Shown in pieces: positions 43,783 through 50,955 of a DNA stretch of 64,000 bases (position 1 is the first letter of the stretch; each line of letters starts with the position of its first letter). Source of the stretch: Sphingopyxis sp. USTB-05 (lineage in GTDB: Bacteria > Pseudomonadota > Alphaproteobacteria > Sphingomonadales > Sphingomonadaceae); the NCBI RefSeq assembly GCF_023822045.1, contig NZ_CP084712.1:1488001-1552000 (forward strand), given 5' to 3'. The translations under genes were made by a program, and so were the position numbers. The notes below the pieces were generated by a model that saw only the letters and a program-made list of their open reading frames with translations, had not been told where the DNA came from and ran no database searches.

Positions 43783-44085
43783 CTGAATTGGTGCCCAGAG
43801 GACTGGGCCTCTAGTCGTCATCGACCGCCGAAGCCTGAACAATTCGGATTGGCGCAAAGGAGGCCGGTGGATAGGGGCCAATGACTTGCCGAAATGAGAA
43901 CCGACGATGAGAAAGACTTCGAAAATCAGGGAGCCAAATAGGAAGGCAAGATAAAAAACGTGCCAGCTTCGGGCCCAAGATGGTCGGTTTTCTGCGGCTT
44001 TGAGCGTATGGCACGGCGCGAAAATGCCATACCCGGCGCGCGAAACGGCGCGCAACCGCGCGCATTTCGTATGGCATTTGGACAA
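43783..44085. other. Gap with a palindrome cluster and a hydrophobic frame
   Basis: About 300 bases. A minus-strand frame encodes a hydrophobic segment (WHVFYLAFLFGSLIFEVFLI) that could belong to a small membrane protein, but its only starts are poor and overlap the palindromic DNA at 44,006-44,077. I do not call a gene here. Confidence 0.45.
44006..44077. repeat. Cluster of GTATGGCA palindromes with GGCGCG spacers
   Basis: GTATGGCA at 44,006, ATGCCATAC at 44,024-44,032 and GTATGGCAT at 44,069-44,077 are complementary copies of the same 8-9-mer. Between them GGCGCG occurs repeatedly. The layout allows alternative hairpins and looks like a protein-binding or replication/transfer site. Confidence 0.6.
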
Positions 44086-45015
44086 TCAGGGGCGAATTGA
44101 TGCGGTTGCTTCGAGCTGCGCGATCCGCTCCGAGCAGATCGCGTGGACCGCGCGGCCGAGCTCCTCGACGCAGCCGCCGAGCCACGTCAGCTCCTCTTCG
44201 GTGATGCGGTAATGCTTCGAATAACGGGCCTTCACATAGGCCTCTTTCAGCTTCTCGAACCGTGCTCGACCCTCGCGGCGCTCGCGCGGCCAAGCATCAA
44301 CCAGTCGCATGTCGATGCGCTCAGCCTGCGTGCGCAGGAAGGCGAGATTGTGCACGTGTGGCGTGTAGAACGTGCAGGCCAACAAAACGCAGTGGTAAAG
44401 TCTCTCGGCCGACTGGTGAAGAATGAAAGCTGCTTCCTTCGGGCGCCTCTGGCCGATGAGATCCCGCGAGGTGTTCAAATAAACTATCGCGCTCGGATAC
44501 CACTCGTCGAAATACTCCCGTGCCATCGCCAGCGCCTGCTCGGGCGTCTTGGGCTTCGGGGTGTGAAGCGGTTTGTCGTCATATTCGTAGAGCGCGATGC
44601 CGTCGCGCGCGACGTCCATGAAGAAATAACGCCCATGGGCCAGCCCGTCGTTCACCTCCTGCAAGGTGTGAACGATGAAGTTGACCGGCGTCTTGAGCGT
44701 CTTGTCGATCGCGAGTTCGCGAATGAGCCGGTCTTCGAGCTTGCCCCAAAAATCGACCTTCTCGGTGAGGCGCTTGTCGTTGACGATGATGAGAAGGTCG
44801 AAGTCCGAGCGGTATCCCTTGGCGGTGTGCGGCTCGTCGACCCAGCCGCCGCGGGCATAGCTGCCGTACAGGATGACCTTGTCGATCCGGCCCTTCTTCT
44901 TCCAGCCCATAGTGCCCAGCGCGATGGCATCTTCGAATTCTTCGAAGACGATCGCTTTAACGCGTTCGAGCTCGCGCTGCTTGTTGGCGGGAAGATGGTC
45001 GAGGTCGGTTTTCAT
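44086..45015 (-). CDS. Nucleotidyltransferase-HEPN fusion protein
   Basis: A 309-residue protein from the ATG at 45,015; a start 13 codons earlier is less likely. Residues 40-110 are a nucleotidyltransferase: VILYGSYARGGWVDEPH with G51-S52, then YRSDFDLLIIV with D71 and D73. A C-terminal HEPN domain (about 175-300) includes EAAFILHQSAERLYHCVLLA and HVHNLAFLRTQAERID. Separate MNT/HEPN pairs are toxin-antitoxin systems in which the transferase AMPylates the HEPN RNase; here both are in one chain, a known fusion type. Cellular role unproven. Confidence 0.88.
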   Translation of the reverse strand: MKTDLDHLPANKQRELERVKAIVFEEFEDAIALGTMGWKKKGRIDKVILYGSYARGGWVDEPHTAKGYRSDFDLLIIVNDKRLTEKVDFWGKLEDRLIRELAIDKTLKTPVNFIVHTLQEVNDGLAHGRYFFMDVARDGIALYEYDDKPLHTPKPKTPEQALAMAREYFDEWYPSAIVYLNTSRDLIGQRRPKEAAFILHQSAERLYHCVLLACTFYTPHVHNLAFLRTQAERIDMRLVDAWPRERREGRARFEKLKEAYVKARYSKHYRITEEELTWLGGCVEELGRAVHAICSERIAQLEATASIRP

Positions 45016-45067
45016 CGCTGGCGGCACCCTGTCGGCGCGGCAGCTGATTGGCAAGGTCTAGGCGGCC

Positions 45068-45316
45068 TTATCGCCTCCAGAATTGCCACCACCTGCGGTT
45101 CTTTCTCTCGACCGACTGGGCGATGATCCGCAAACTGCGGATCAGCGCCTCCTCGACCTCGGCTACGCTGACGCCATGGCGCTCGGCGAGCTGGCGATAG
45201 CTTAGCTCCTCGACCCGGTGCCCGAGAAAGATCGCGCGGTCGACCTCGTCGATGCGATCGACTGCGCGTTCATATTGGCGGAGCAGGTATCGCCGCGCGC
45301 GGGTGTAGCGGCTCAT
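45068..45316 (-). CDS. Small sigma-70 region 4-like helix-turn-helix protein
   Basis: An 82-residue protein whose ATG (45,316) overlaps the integrase stop (ATGA) and has GGAGG upstream. The sequence resembles region 4 of sigma factors: VDRIDEVDRAIFLGHRVEEL, then SYRQLAERHGVSVAEVEEALIRSL. It lacks region 2, so it is not a complete sigma factor. Position argues for a regulator made together with the integrase. Confidence 0.8.
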   Translation of the reverse strand: MSRYTRARRYLLRQYERAVDRIDEVDRAIFLGHRVEELSYRQLAERHGVSVAEVEEALIRSLRIIAQSVERKNRRWWQFWRR

Positions 45317-46356
45317 CGCCTCCTCCCGTCGCAATAGTTTGCCCAATCCTCCATCATGAGACGGCGCTTTTCGAGGAGATTGCCCCGCCGGTAGGCCGCC
45401 TCAACCTTGTTGGCGACGGTATGGGCGAGGGCGGCTTCGGCAACATCGCTCGGGTGGTTCGTTTCCTCGCTCACCCAATCGCGGAACGATGAGCGGAACC
45501 CATGCGCCGTGTATGGCTCGCCCATTTCCTTGAGCAGCTTGGTCAGCGTCTGATCCGACAGCGGGCGATTGCGCCGCATGCCGGGAAAGACAAGGTCGCA
45601 TCCCTTGATCCGCAACCGCGCGCACCGCTCGACGATGCGCAGCGGGCGGCGGGTGAGGGGAACCACATGCTCCCGATATGCCTTCATGCGGTCCTTGGAG
45701 AGCTTCCACAGGCCCTTTTCGAGGTCGAACTCTCCCCATGTGGCGCCGCGAACCTCGCCCGACCGTGCCGCCGTGAAAATGGCAAATTCGAGGGCGAGGC
45801 GGCTGAACGAGTCCCGCTCCCGGAGGCGCTGCACGAAGGCGGGCACATCCTCATATGGCATCGCTGCGAAATGATTGTCCCGGCGTGGCTGGCGGGGCAG
45901 ACCCTTCGTGATTGCCCGCATTGGCGCGTCTGTTTCGCGGTAGCCAGACGCATAGGCCCAATCCAGCACGGCACCGACGCGCTGCCGGACGCGGCGCGCC
46001 GTCTCGGGCTTGGCTAGCCATATTTCCGCAAGCAGGTCGCGGATCATAGGACCGTTGATCTGATCGACCTTGAATTTGCCGATATGCGGAAACGCGTAGA
46101 GTTCGAGTGTCCGCGTCCACTGCGCGTGATGCTTACCGTTGCGCCATGTCTTCGAATGGATTTCGTAGGTCTTGGCGGCGGCTTCGATGAAGGTCGGCAC
46201 GGCCTGCCGCTTGCGCCGCTCGAAATGCGGGTCGATGCCGATCTCGACCTGCTCGCGGATTTCCTGCGCCAGCTCGCGCGCCTGCGCCAGACTGACTTTC
46301 TGGCAACTGCCAAGACCGAAGTCCCGGCGTACACCGTCCTTCTGGACCCGGCACAC
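45313..46356 (-). CDS. P4-type tyrosine integrase; N-terminus uncertain
   Basis: At least 347 residues from a GTG at 46,356. The catalytic set is complete: R198 (FTAARSGEVRG), H285-x-x-R288 (AHGFRSSF), H312 and nucleophile Y322. The central SAM-like domain includes YAFPHIGKFKVDQINGPMIR. The same frame stays open further upstream and encodes family-like sequence (VSLGDGLVRLDRPGGTSSW), but no start codon is found there; a shift at the run of six C at 46,461-46,466 would join it to an ATG at 46,475. The N-terminal DUF4102-like part may therefore be frameshifted, or use a non-standard start. Confidence 0.88.
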   Translation of the reverse strand: MCRVQKDGVRRDFGLGSCQKVSLAQARELAQEIREQVEIGIDPHFERRKRQAVPTFIEAAAKTYEIHSKTWRNGKHHAQWTRTLELYAFPHIGKFKVDQINGPMIRDLLAEIWLAKPETARRVRQRVGAVLDWAYASGYRETDAPMRAITKGLPRQPRRDNHFAAMPYEDVPAFVQRLRERDSFSRLALEFAIFTAARSGEVRGATWGEFDLEKGLWKLSKDRMKAYREHVVPLTRRPLRIVERCARLRIKGCDLVFPGMRRNRPLSDQTLTKLLKEMGEPYTAHGFRSSFRDWVSEETNHPSDVAEAALAHTVANKVEAAYRRGNLLEKRRLMMEDWANYCDGRRR

Positions 46357-46483
46357 CCAGCTGCTGGTGCCTCCCGGCCGATCGAGCCGGACGAGTCCGT
46401 CGCCAAGGCTGACCCGGCGCTGTTTGCCCTTGGGCTTCGCGAGCCCGTTCGAAGGGTTTTCCCCCCTTGAATCATAAGATTTA

Positions 46484-46524
46484 GTCCCACATTGGCAAAA
46501 GTGTCGGACTGGACGATGTGGGAC
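46484..46524. promoter_or_regulatory. Inverted repeat upstream of the integrase
   Basis: GTCCCACAT (46,484-46,492) and ATGTGGGAC (46,516-46,524) form a perfect 9-base inverted repeat between the integrase gene and the right repeat. Position suits integrase arm-type or regulator binding sites. Confidence 0.5.
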
Positions 46525-46606
46525 GCACAGGGATGCGAAGCGCCCTTCAAACCCGCAGCTAAGCTGGGGTCTTGGGGACGGTTCGGGAGAGAGTGGGATT
46601 AGAACT

Positions 46607-46632
46607 TGGCGGAGCGGGAGGGATTCGAACTC
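46607..46632 (-). other. Right attachment-like repeat: tRNA 3'-end fragment
   Basis: On the minus strand this reads TTCGAATCCCTCC followed by CGCTCCGCCA: the T-loop, 3' T-stem strand, acceptor strand and CCA of a tRNA (Ser-like). The preceding bases (CTGAG) do not pair with CCCTC, and no D or anticodon arm follows, so it is only a fragment. Its last 15 bases equal 35,761-35,775. Confidence 0.7.
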
Positions 46633-46795
46633 AGGCCGTAAGTGGCTGAAATCCTTGTCCTCGCGGCTGCGCTTTCGCGTAAAATACCATGGAATATACC
46701 ACGGCAGGTCGCTCGAAAATTCTCGCCTGAAATCAGAGGCTTGTCGCTTCAGTTCGACGGAGGCCCTCTCTATCGAACCCTCTATACATTGGCAA

Positions 46796-46816
46796 CCAAA
46801 ATCGGCGTGATTTTGG
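46796..46816 (-). terminator. Hairpin downstream of the CRTAC1 gene
   Basis: CCAAAATC and GATTTTGG form a perfect 8-base stem around GGCGT, 70 bases past the stop of the minus-strand CRTAC1 gene. A possible operon end. Confidence 0.5.
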
Positions 46817-46885
46817 TCTGCGATGCAGGCGGAATCGAGGCGGTCACCGGGCCTAAACTCGCCAGCCGAATATCGGTCCGACAGC

Positions 46886-48376
46886 TTATTTTTGCCGTAT
46901 GACCAGCTCCTTTCCGGCGTAGCGGGCCGGGCTGATGCGCTCGACGCGCTGCGTGCGGCGTCCCGCCTTGTCCATGAAGCTGACCTCGACGGTTACCGGC
47001 TCCATCGATGCAAGGCCGAAGTGGAGCGGCTGCGTGCCTTGCGAATTATAGCCTTCGCCGGTCGAGACCTGGCGCGTCGCGAGGATCTTTCCGGAAGCGT
47101 CGTAGAGGCGGACCTCGGCGCCCATGCGGGTGAAGTGTCCGGCCTTGTCGAGCACGCGTACCGAGAGGCTGCGGCGCGCAGCCGCCTTGCCGAGATCGTT
47201 GTGGAACAGGAAATGGCCGCCGGTGTCGGTATATCCGCGCGTCACCGAGAGATCGAGCGCACCATCGCGATCATAGTCGATCCACTGGACTCCATGATCG
47301 GCGACGTCGAGCGCCGAACCGGCGGGCAGGATATTCTCGAATCCTTTGCCGCCGAGGTTGCGGTAGAGCCGGTTCGCGGGCTGCTGCGCACCCGACTTGC
47401 CGGTGTAGGCGGCAACGAAGAGGTCGAGCCAGCCGTCATTGTCGAAATCGCCCCAAGCGGCTCCGACCGCGTGATTGTCCTCGGCGAGGCCGAGCGCCGG
47501 GGCGACATTCTCGAAGCTGCCGTCGCCCTTGTTTCGGTAGAGGATGTTGACCCCGTAGCTCGCGACGAACAGGTCGAGGTGGCCGTCATTGTCATAGTCG
47601 CCGACCGCGCAGCCAACGCTGCCTTCGGTGCGTGGGCGGCCCGGGCGGTCCATGCCGAGCGCGGGAGCAACGTCGGTGAAGCGGTCGCCGTCGTTCCGCC
47701 ACAGCGCGTCGTTGGCGCCCGACTGGTTGGCAAGGAAGAGATCGAGGTCGCCGTCGCGGTCGTAATCGAACCAGCAGGCGCCGACGGTCGGCCTTGGATC
47801 GTCTCCCGCCTGGTCCGCGGGGACGCGCACGAAGCGGCCTGCGTCCTGGCGATAGAGGGCGTTGGGCCCCGAACGGTTCGCGGCGAAAAGATCGAGGTCG
47901 CCGTCATTGTCGAAATCGACCCAGCTCGACTGGCGCGCCGAGCGTCCGGCGGCAACGGGATCGGCGGTTTGTGCGACGAAGCGGCGGCCGCGATCGTTGC
48001 GGAAGAGAAGGTTCGCGGCATCCTCTTCGGTGGCACCCGCGTAGAGATCGGGCCAACCGTCGCCATTATAATCGCCCCAGGCGAGGCCGCGTATCTCCGC
48101 ACCCGAGACGGGAAGGCCCATCATGGCGCCGATGCTGGTGAATCGGCCCTTGTCGTTGCGATAGAGGCGAATCTCGCCGCTCTCGAGCGAGACGGCGAGA
48201 TCGAGGTCGCCGTCGCGATCGAAGTCGGCCCAACTGTTCGACAGCGACCCGGGCAGGCTGAAGTCGGCGGTCTGGACGGGCGTAAAGGCCGGGCCGGTCG
48301 CCCCGGCCGCCCCGCCGCCGGCAATACCGGTCGACAGGACGGCCCAGGACAGGATCCGCATCAGTTCATCGCGCAT
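46886..48376 (-). CDS. CRTAC1-like FG-GAP/VCBS protein with ASPIC/UnbV domain
   Basis: A 496-residue exported protein (hydrophobic N-terminus MRDELMRILSWAVLSTGIAG). Seven or so FG-GAP/VCBS repeats carry calcium-type loops such as FDRDGDLDLAV, YNGDGWPDLYAG, FDNDGDLDLFAAN and YDNDGHLDLFVAS, making a beta-propeller. The C-terminal ASPIC/UnbV domain has GHFTRMGAEVRLYDASGKIL and GEGYNSQGTQPLHFGL. In sphingomonads and Bacteroidetes such proteins accompany TonB receptors. It lies 27 bases after the TonB receptor gene and is probably the last gene of the sigma-metC-TonB operon. Confidence 0.9.
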   Translation of the reverse strand: MRDELMRILSWAVLSTGIAGGGAAGATGPAFTPVQTADFSLPGSLSNSWADFDRDGDLDLAVSLESGEIRLYRNDKGRFTSIGAMMGLPVSGAEIRGLAWGDYNGDGWPDLYAGATEEDAANLLFRNDRGRRFVAQTADPVAAGRSARQSSWVDFDNDGDLDLFAANRSGPNALYRQDAGRFVRVPADQAGDDPRPTVGACWFDYDRDGDLDLFLANQSGANDALWRNDGDRFTDVAPALGMDRPGRPRTEGSVGCAVGDYDNDGHLDLFVASYGVNILYRNKGDGSFENVAPALGLAEDNHAVGAAWGDFDNDGWLDLFVAAYTGKSGAQQPANRLYRNLGGKGFENILPAGSALDVADHGVQWIDYDRDGALDLSVTRGYTDTGGHFLFHNDLGKAAARRSLSVRVLDKAGHFTRMGAEVRLYDASGKILATRQVSTGEGYNSQGTQPLHFGLASMEPVTVEVSFMDKAGRRTQRVERISPARYAGKELVIRQK

Positions 48377-48403
48377 GATACGGACTCCAGTGGATGGTCT
48401 TGA

Positions 48404-50878
48404 TCAGAAATCGAGCGAGATCCGACCATAATAATAGCCGCCATATTGGCCGAACGGTCCGGCGCCATAGGGGGCGAGCCCGATGGTGTTGGCGACGGTC
48501 GTGCGGTCGGGATAGACGTCGAAGATGTTATAGGCGCCTGCGGCGACCCGCAACTTCTCGGTCACGCCGTAGGACACCTCGAGATCGGTGATCCACTTGG
48601 CGCCGAAGCTCTGGTCGCTGACGGGCAGGCCGCCGACGAGATTATCGAGCGACTTGAACTTGTCGTAGCGGGTTTCCTTGAGGTTGATCGCGAACGGGCC
48701 CGATTCGAAGTTGGCGCCGAGGATCAGCTTCGTCTTGGGAGCCGAAGTGAACCAGCCCTGGGTACGCCGGTCGAACAGGGTCAGGCCGAGGCCCGAAAGT
48801 TCGCTCGGATTGGGCGCGATCTTCCTGATGTCGGTATCATTATAGTTGAAGCCGACGCTCGTGCGCAGGCGTCCGGCGCTGCCGACATCGAACGCATAGG
48901 TGCCGACGACGTCGACGCCGCGCGTGCGGGTGTCGACGGCGTTGGTGAAGAAGCGCACCGACTGGTCACCCGAGAAGCCGTTGGCGATCAGGATGTTCCG
49001 GATCCCCGTGCCCGACAACAGGCCGGTGAGGGTGATGCGGTCGTCAAGATCGATCTGATAGGCGTCGACCGAGAGCGAGAGGCCCGACGCCGGCGTCAAG
49101 GTGAAGCCGAGGCTGAAGTTCTTCGACTTTTCGGGCTTGAGCGGCTGCGCGCCGAGGGCCTGTGCGACCGCCGAGTTCGTCTTCACGATCTTGGTGAGCA
49201 CCGGGATATAGACGCCTCCGACGAGGTTGATCGACGTCGAGGTCTGCGCGAAGTCCTGCTGCGCGAGCGACGGTGCGCGGAAGCCGTTGCTGAACGCGCC
49301 GCGGAACGCGAGCCAGTCGGTGACTTCGTAGCGCGCGCTGACTTTGCCGCTGAAGACGCTGCCCGAGCTGTCGTCGAAATGCTCGAAGCGACCCGCCGCG
49401 GTGACGAGGAAGCGCGGGCTGACGTCGAGCGCGAGGTCGACATAGCCGGCCCAGATGTTGCGGTTGATGTCCGCGGCATCTTCGGGGGTGACGACGATCG
49501 CACCCTGCGCACCGACCTGTGCCGGGCGTCCGGCGAGCGGACCGGTCGGGTAGAAATATCCCCCGGCCCGGTAGCTGTCGACGTCGAGCGGCTTGGTGAC
49601 GTAATTCTCGTAGCGATATTCAGCGCCAAGCGAGACCTGGAGCGCCGTCTCTCCACCCAGTTCGAAGCGGCGCGTCAGGTCGAGATTGTTCGTCCATTGG
49701 TCGAACGCCGAGCTGAAAGTCTTGAACTCGGTCGGGCTCGACGGGCCGATCGACGCGTTGAGCGTGTTTTCGGCTCCATTCTTGGCATAGTTGCGGCCAT
49801 AGGTGCTGCTGAGATCGATGTTCCAGCCGGCCGTCTCGCCGCGCAGGCCGCCGGTGAACTGGAAGTCGGTTTCCTGCAGCGTGTAGTAAGGCGTGAAACC
49901 GTCGGGATAGATTTCGATGATATTCTGGTTGCTGTTCGGGCGGCGGCCGGCCTGGCCGACGCGCGCATCGCGGTAACCGAAGGTGCCATCCGAATAGAAG
50001 GTGACGTTGCCGAGCGGCAGGACGAGCGTTTGCGCGACCTTGACGTCCTTCACGTCGGGAAGGCCGCCCTGATAGGTGCGGCGGTTGGCGGTGAGTTCGC
50101 GCGGATCGGGCACGCCGCCGGCGAGCGGGAAATAAAGCGCCCCGGTCACATCGGTGTTGCGCACGGCGGCGTTGGCCTTCTTGCCTTCGACCGACAGGGT
50201 GAACGAGCCGCCATCGCCGACCGCGAAGCCGTGCGATACGCTGCCCGAGATGGTTTCGCCGTCGCTGCCGCTGCCGTCGCGGCCATAGCGCTGGCCGGCT
50301 TCGAGCGTCGCCTTGCCCCCCGAGTCATTGGTCTTCAGGATGACGTTGATCACGCCCGCGATCGCATCCGAGCCATATTGCGCCGAGGCACCGTCGCGCA
50401 GCACTTCGATGCGCTCGATCGCGCTCGAGGGAATGAGATCGAGATCGACCGGATTGCCGCCTTGCGAGGTTGCGCCCGAGTTGAAGTCGATGATCGAGCT
50501 GTTGTGGCGGCGCTTGCCGTTGACGAGCACGAGCACATGGACGCCCGACAGGCCGCGAAGGCCCGCGGGACGCGTCAGGCTGTTGAACGACGAGCTGCCC
50601 ACGGTCGTCGACTGGAAAGACGGCACGAGCTGGGTCAGCGCATCGCGGAGCTGCATGCCGCCGCCGAGCTTTTCGAGGTCTTCGCCGCCGATCACGTCGA
50701 TCGGGGTCGGGCTCGAAATCACGGTGCGCGCCTGGCCGCGGGTGCCGGTGACGATGATTTCCGACGCGGGCGCCGAATCGCTGGCCTCATCGGCCGGCGC
50801 ATCCTGCGCGAAAGCGGGCATGGACATGGTGGCGGCGACGCAGGACGCCCCCATCAGCAGTCTCGTATATGTTTTCAT
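48404..50878 (-). CDS. TonB-dependent outer-membrane receptor
   Basis: An 824-residue receptor starting MKTYTRLLMGASCVAATMSM with AGGAGC upstream; an ATG six codons earlier is less likely. Signal cleavage near AFAQDA. The plug begins ASEIIVTGTRGQARTVISSP and includes ALTQLVPSFQSTTVG, VLVLVNGKRRHNSS and [28 protein letters not shown]; the barrel closes YYYGRISLDF. The series is part of the sigma-metC-receptor-CRTAC1 run, so its substrate probably yields the compound handled by the lyase. Confidence 0.94.
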   Translation of the reverse strand: MKTYTRLLMGASCVAATMSMPAFAQDAPADEASDSAPASEIIVTGTRGQARTVISSPTPIDVIGGEDLEKLGGGMQLRDALTQLVPSFQSTTVGSSSFNSLTRPAGLRGLSGVHVLVLVNGKRRHNSSIIDFNSGATSQGGNPVDLDLIPSSAIERIEVLRDGASAQYGSDAIAGVINVILKTNDSGGKATLEAGQRYGRDGSGSDGETISGSVSHGFAVGDGGSFTLSVEGKKANAAVRNTDVTGALYFPLAGGVPDPRELTANRRTYQGGLPDVKDVKVAQTLVLPLGNVTFYSDGTFGYRDARVGQAGRRPNSNQNIIEIYPDGFTPYYTLQETDFQFTGGLRGETAGWNIDLSSTYGRNYAKNGAENTLNASIGPSSPTEFKTFSSAFDQWTNNLDLTRRFELGGETALQVSLGAEYRYENYVTKPLDVDSYRAGGYFYPTGPLAGRPAQVGAQGAIVVTPEDAADINRNIWAGYVDLALDVSPRFLVTAAGRFEHFDDSSGSVFSGKVSARYEVTDWLAFRGAFSNGFRAPSLAQQDFAQTSTSINLVGGVYIPVLTKIVKTNSAVAQALGAQPLKPEKSKNFSLGFTLTPASGLSLSVDAYQIDLDDRITLTGLLSGTGIRNILIANGFSGDQSVRFFTNAVDTRTRGVDVVGTYAFDVGSAGRLRTSVGFNYNDTDIRKIAPNPSELSGLGLTLFDRRTQGWFTSAPKTKLILGANFESGPFAINLKETRYDKFKSLDNLVGGLPVSDQSFGAKWITDLEVSYGVTEKLRVAAGAYNIFDVYPDRTTVANTIGLAPYGAGPFGQYGGYYYGRISLDF

Positions 50879-50955
50879 GGTCTTGCTCCTGAACACGGAA
50901 AAATGTTCCCCCTATTGAACCTGCTACATTTTCGTTTTTCGCCCGGTTTCGGCGC

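Larger units (their letters stand above)
35761..46621. mobile_element. Putative 10.8-kb integrative genomic island
   Basis: The segment is bounded by the 15-base direct repeat TGGCGGAGCGGGAGG (35,761-35,775 and 46,607-46,621), which equals the 3' end of a tRNA gene read on the minus strand. The integrase gene lies next to the right repeat, as is usual for P4-type islands. Content is typical accessory DNA: nuclease-like genes, HEPN/nucleotidyltransferase genes, small membrane proteins and an excisionase-like HTH. Base composition is more AT-rich than on either side. No intact tRNA is visible at either end, which is unusual, so the exact boundaries are provisional. Confidence 0.72.
46357..46885. 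other. Integrase leader, right island end and junction DNA
   Basis: About 530 bases. It contains the possible integrase N-terminal frame, a 9-base inverted repeat, the right attachment-like repeat with a tRNA 3' fragment, a tandem ATACCATGG/ATACCACGG motif (about 46,685-46,705), and a hairpin after the CRTAC1 gene. A plus-strand ORF at 46,642-46,902 has no supporting features. Confidence 0.55.

Noticed and set aside
46642..46902. 86-codon plus-strand ORF in the junction DNA
   Set aside because: No domain, weak start, and it overlaps the end of the CRTAC1 gene.
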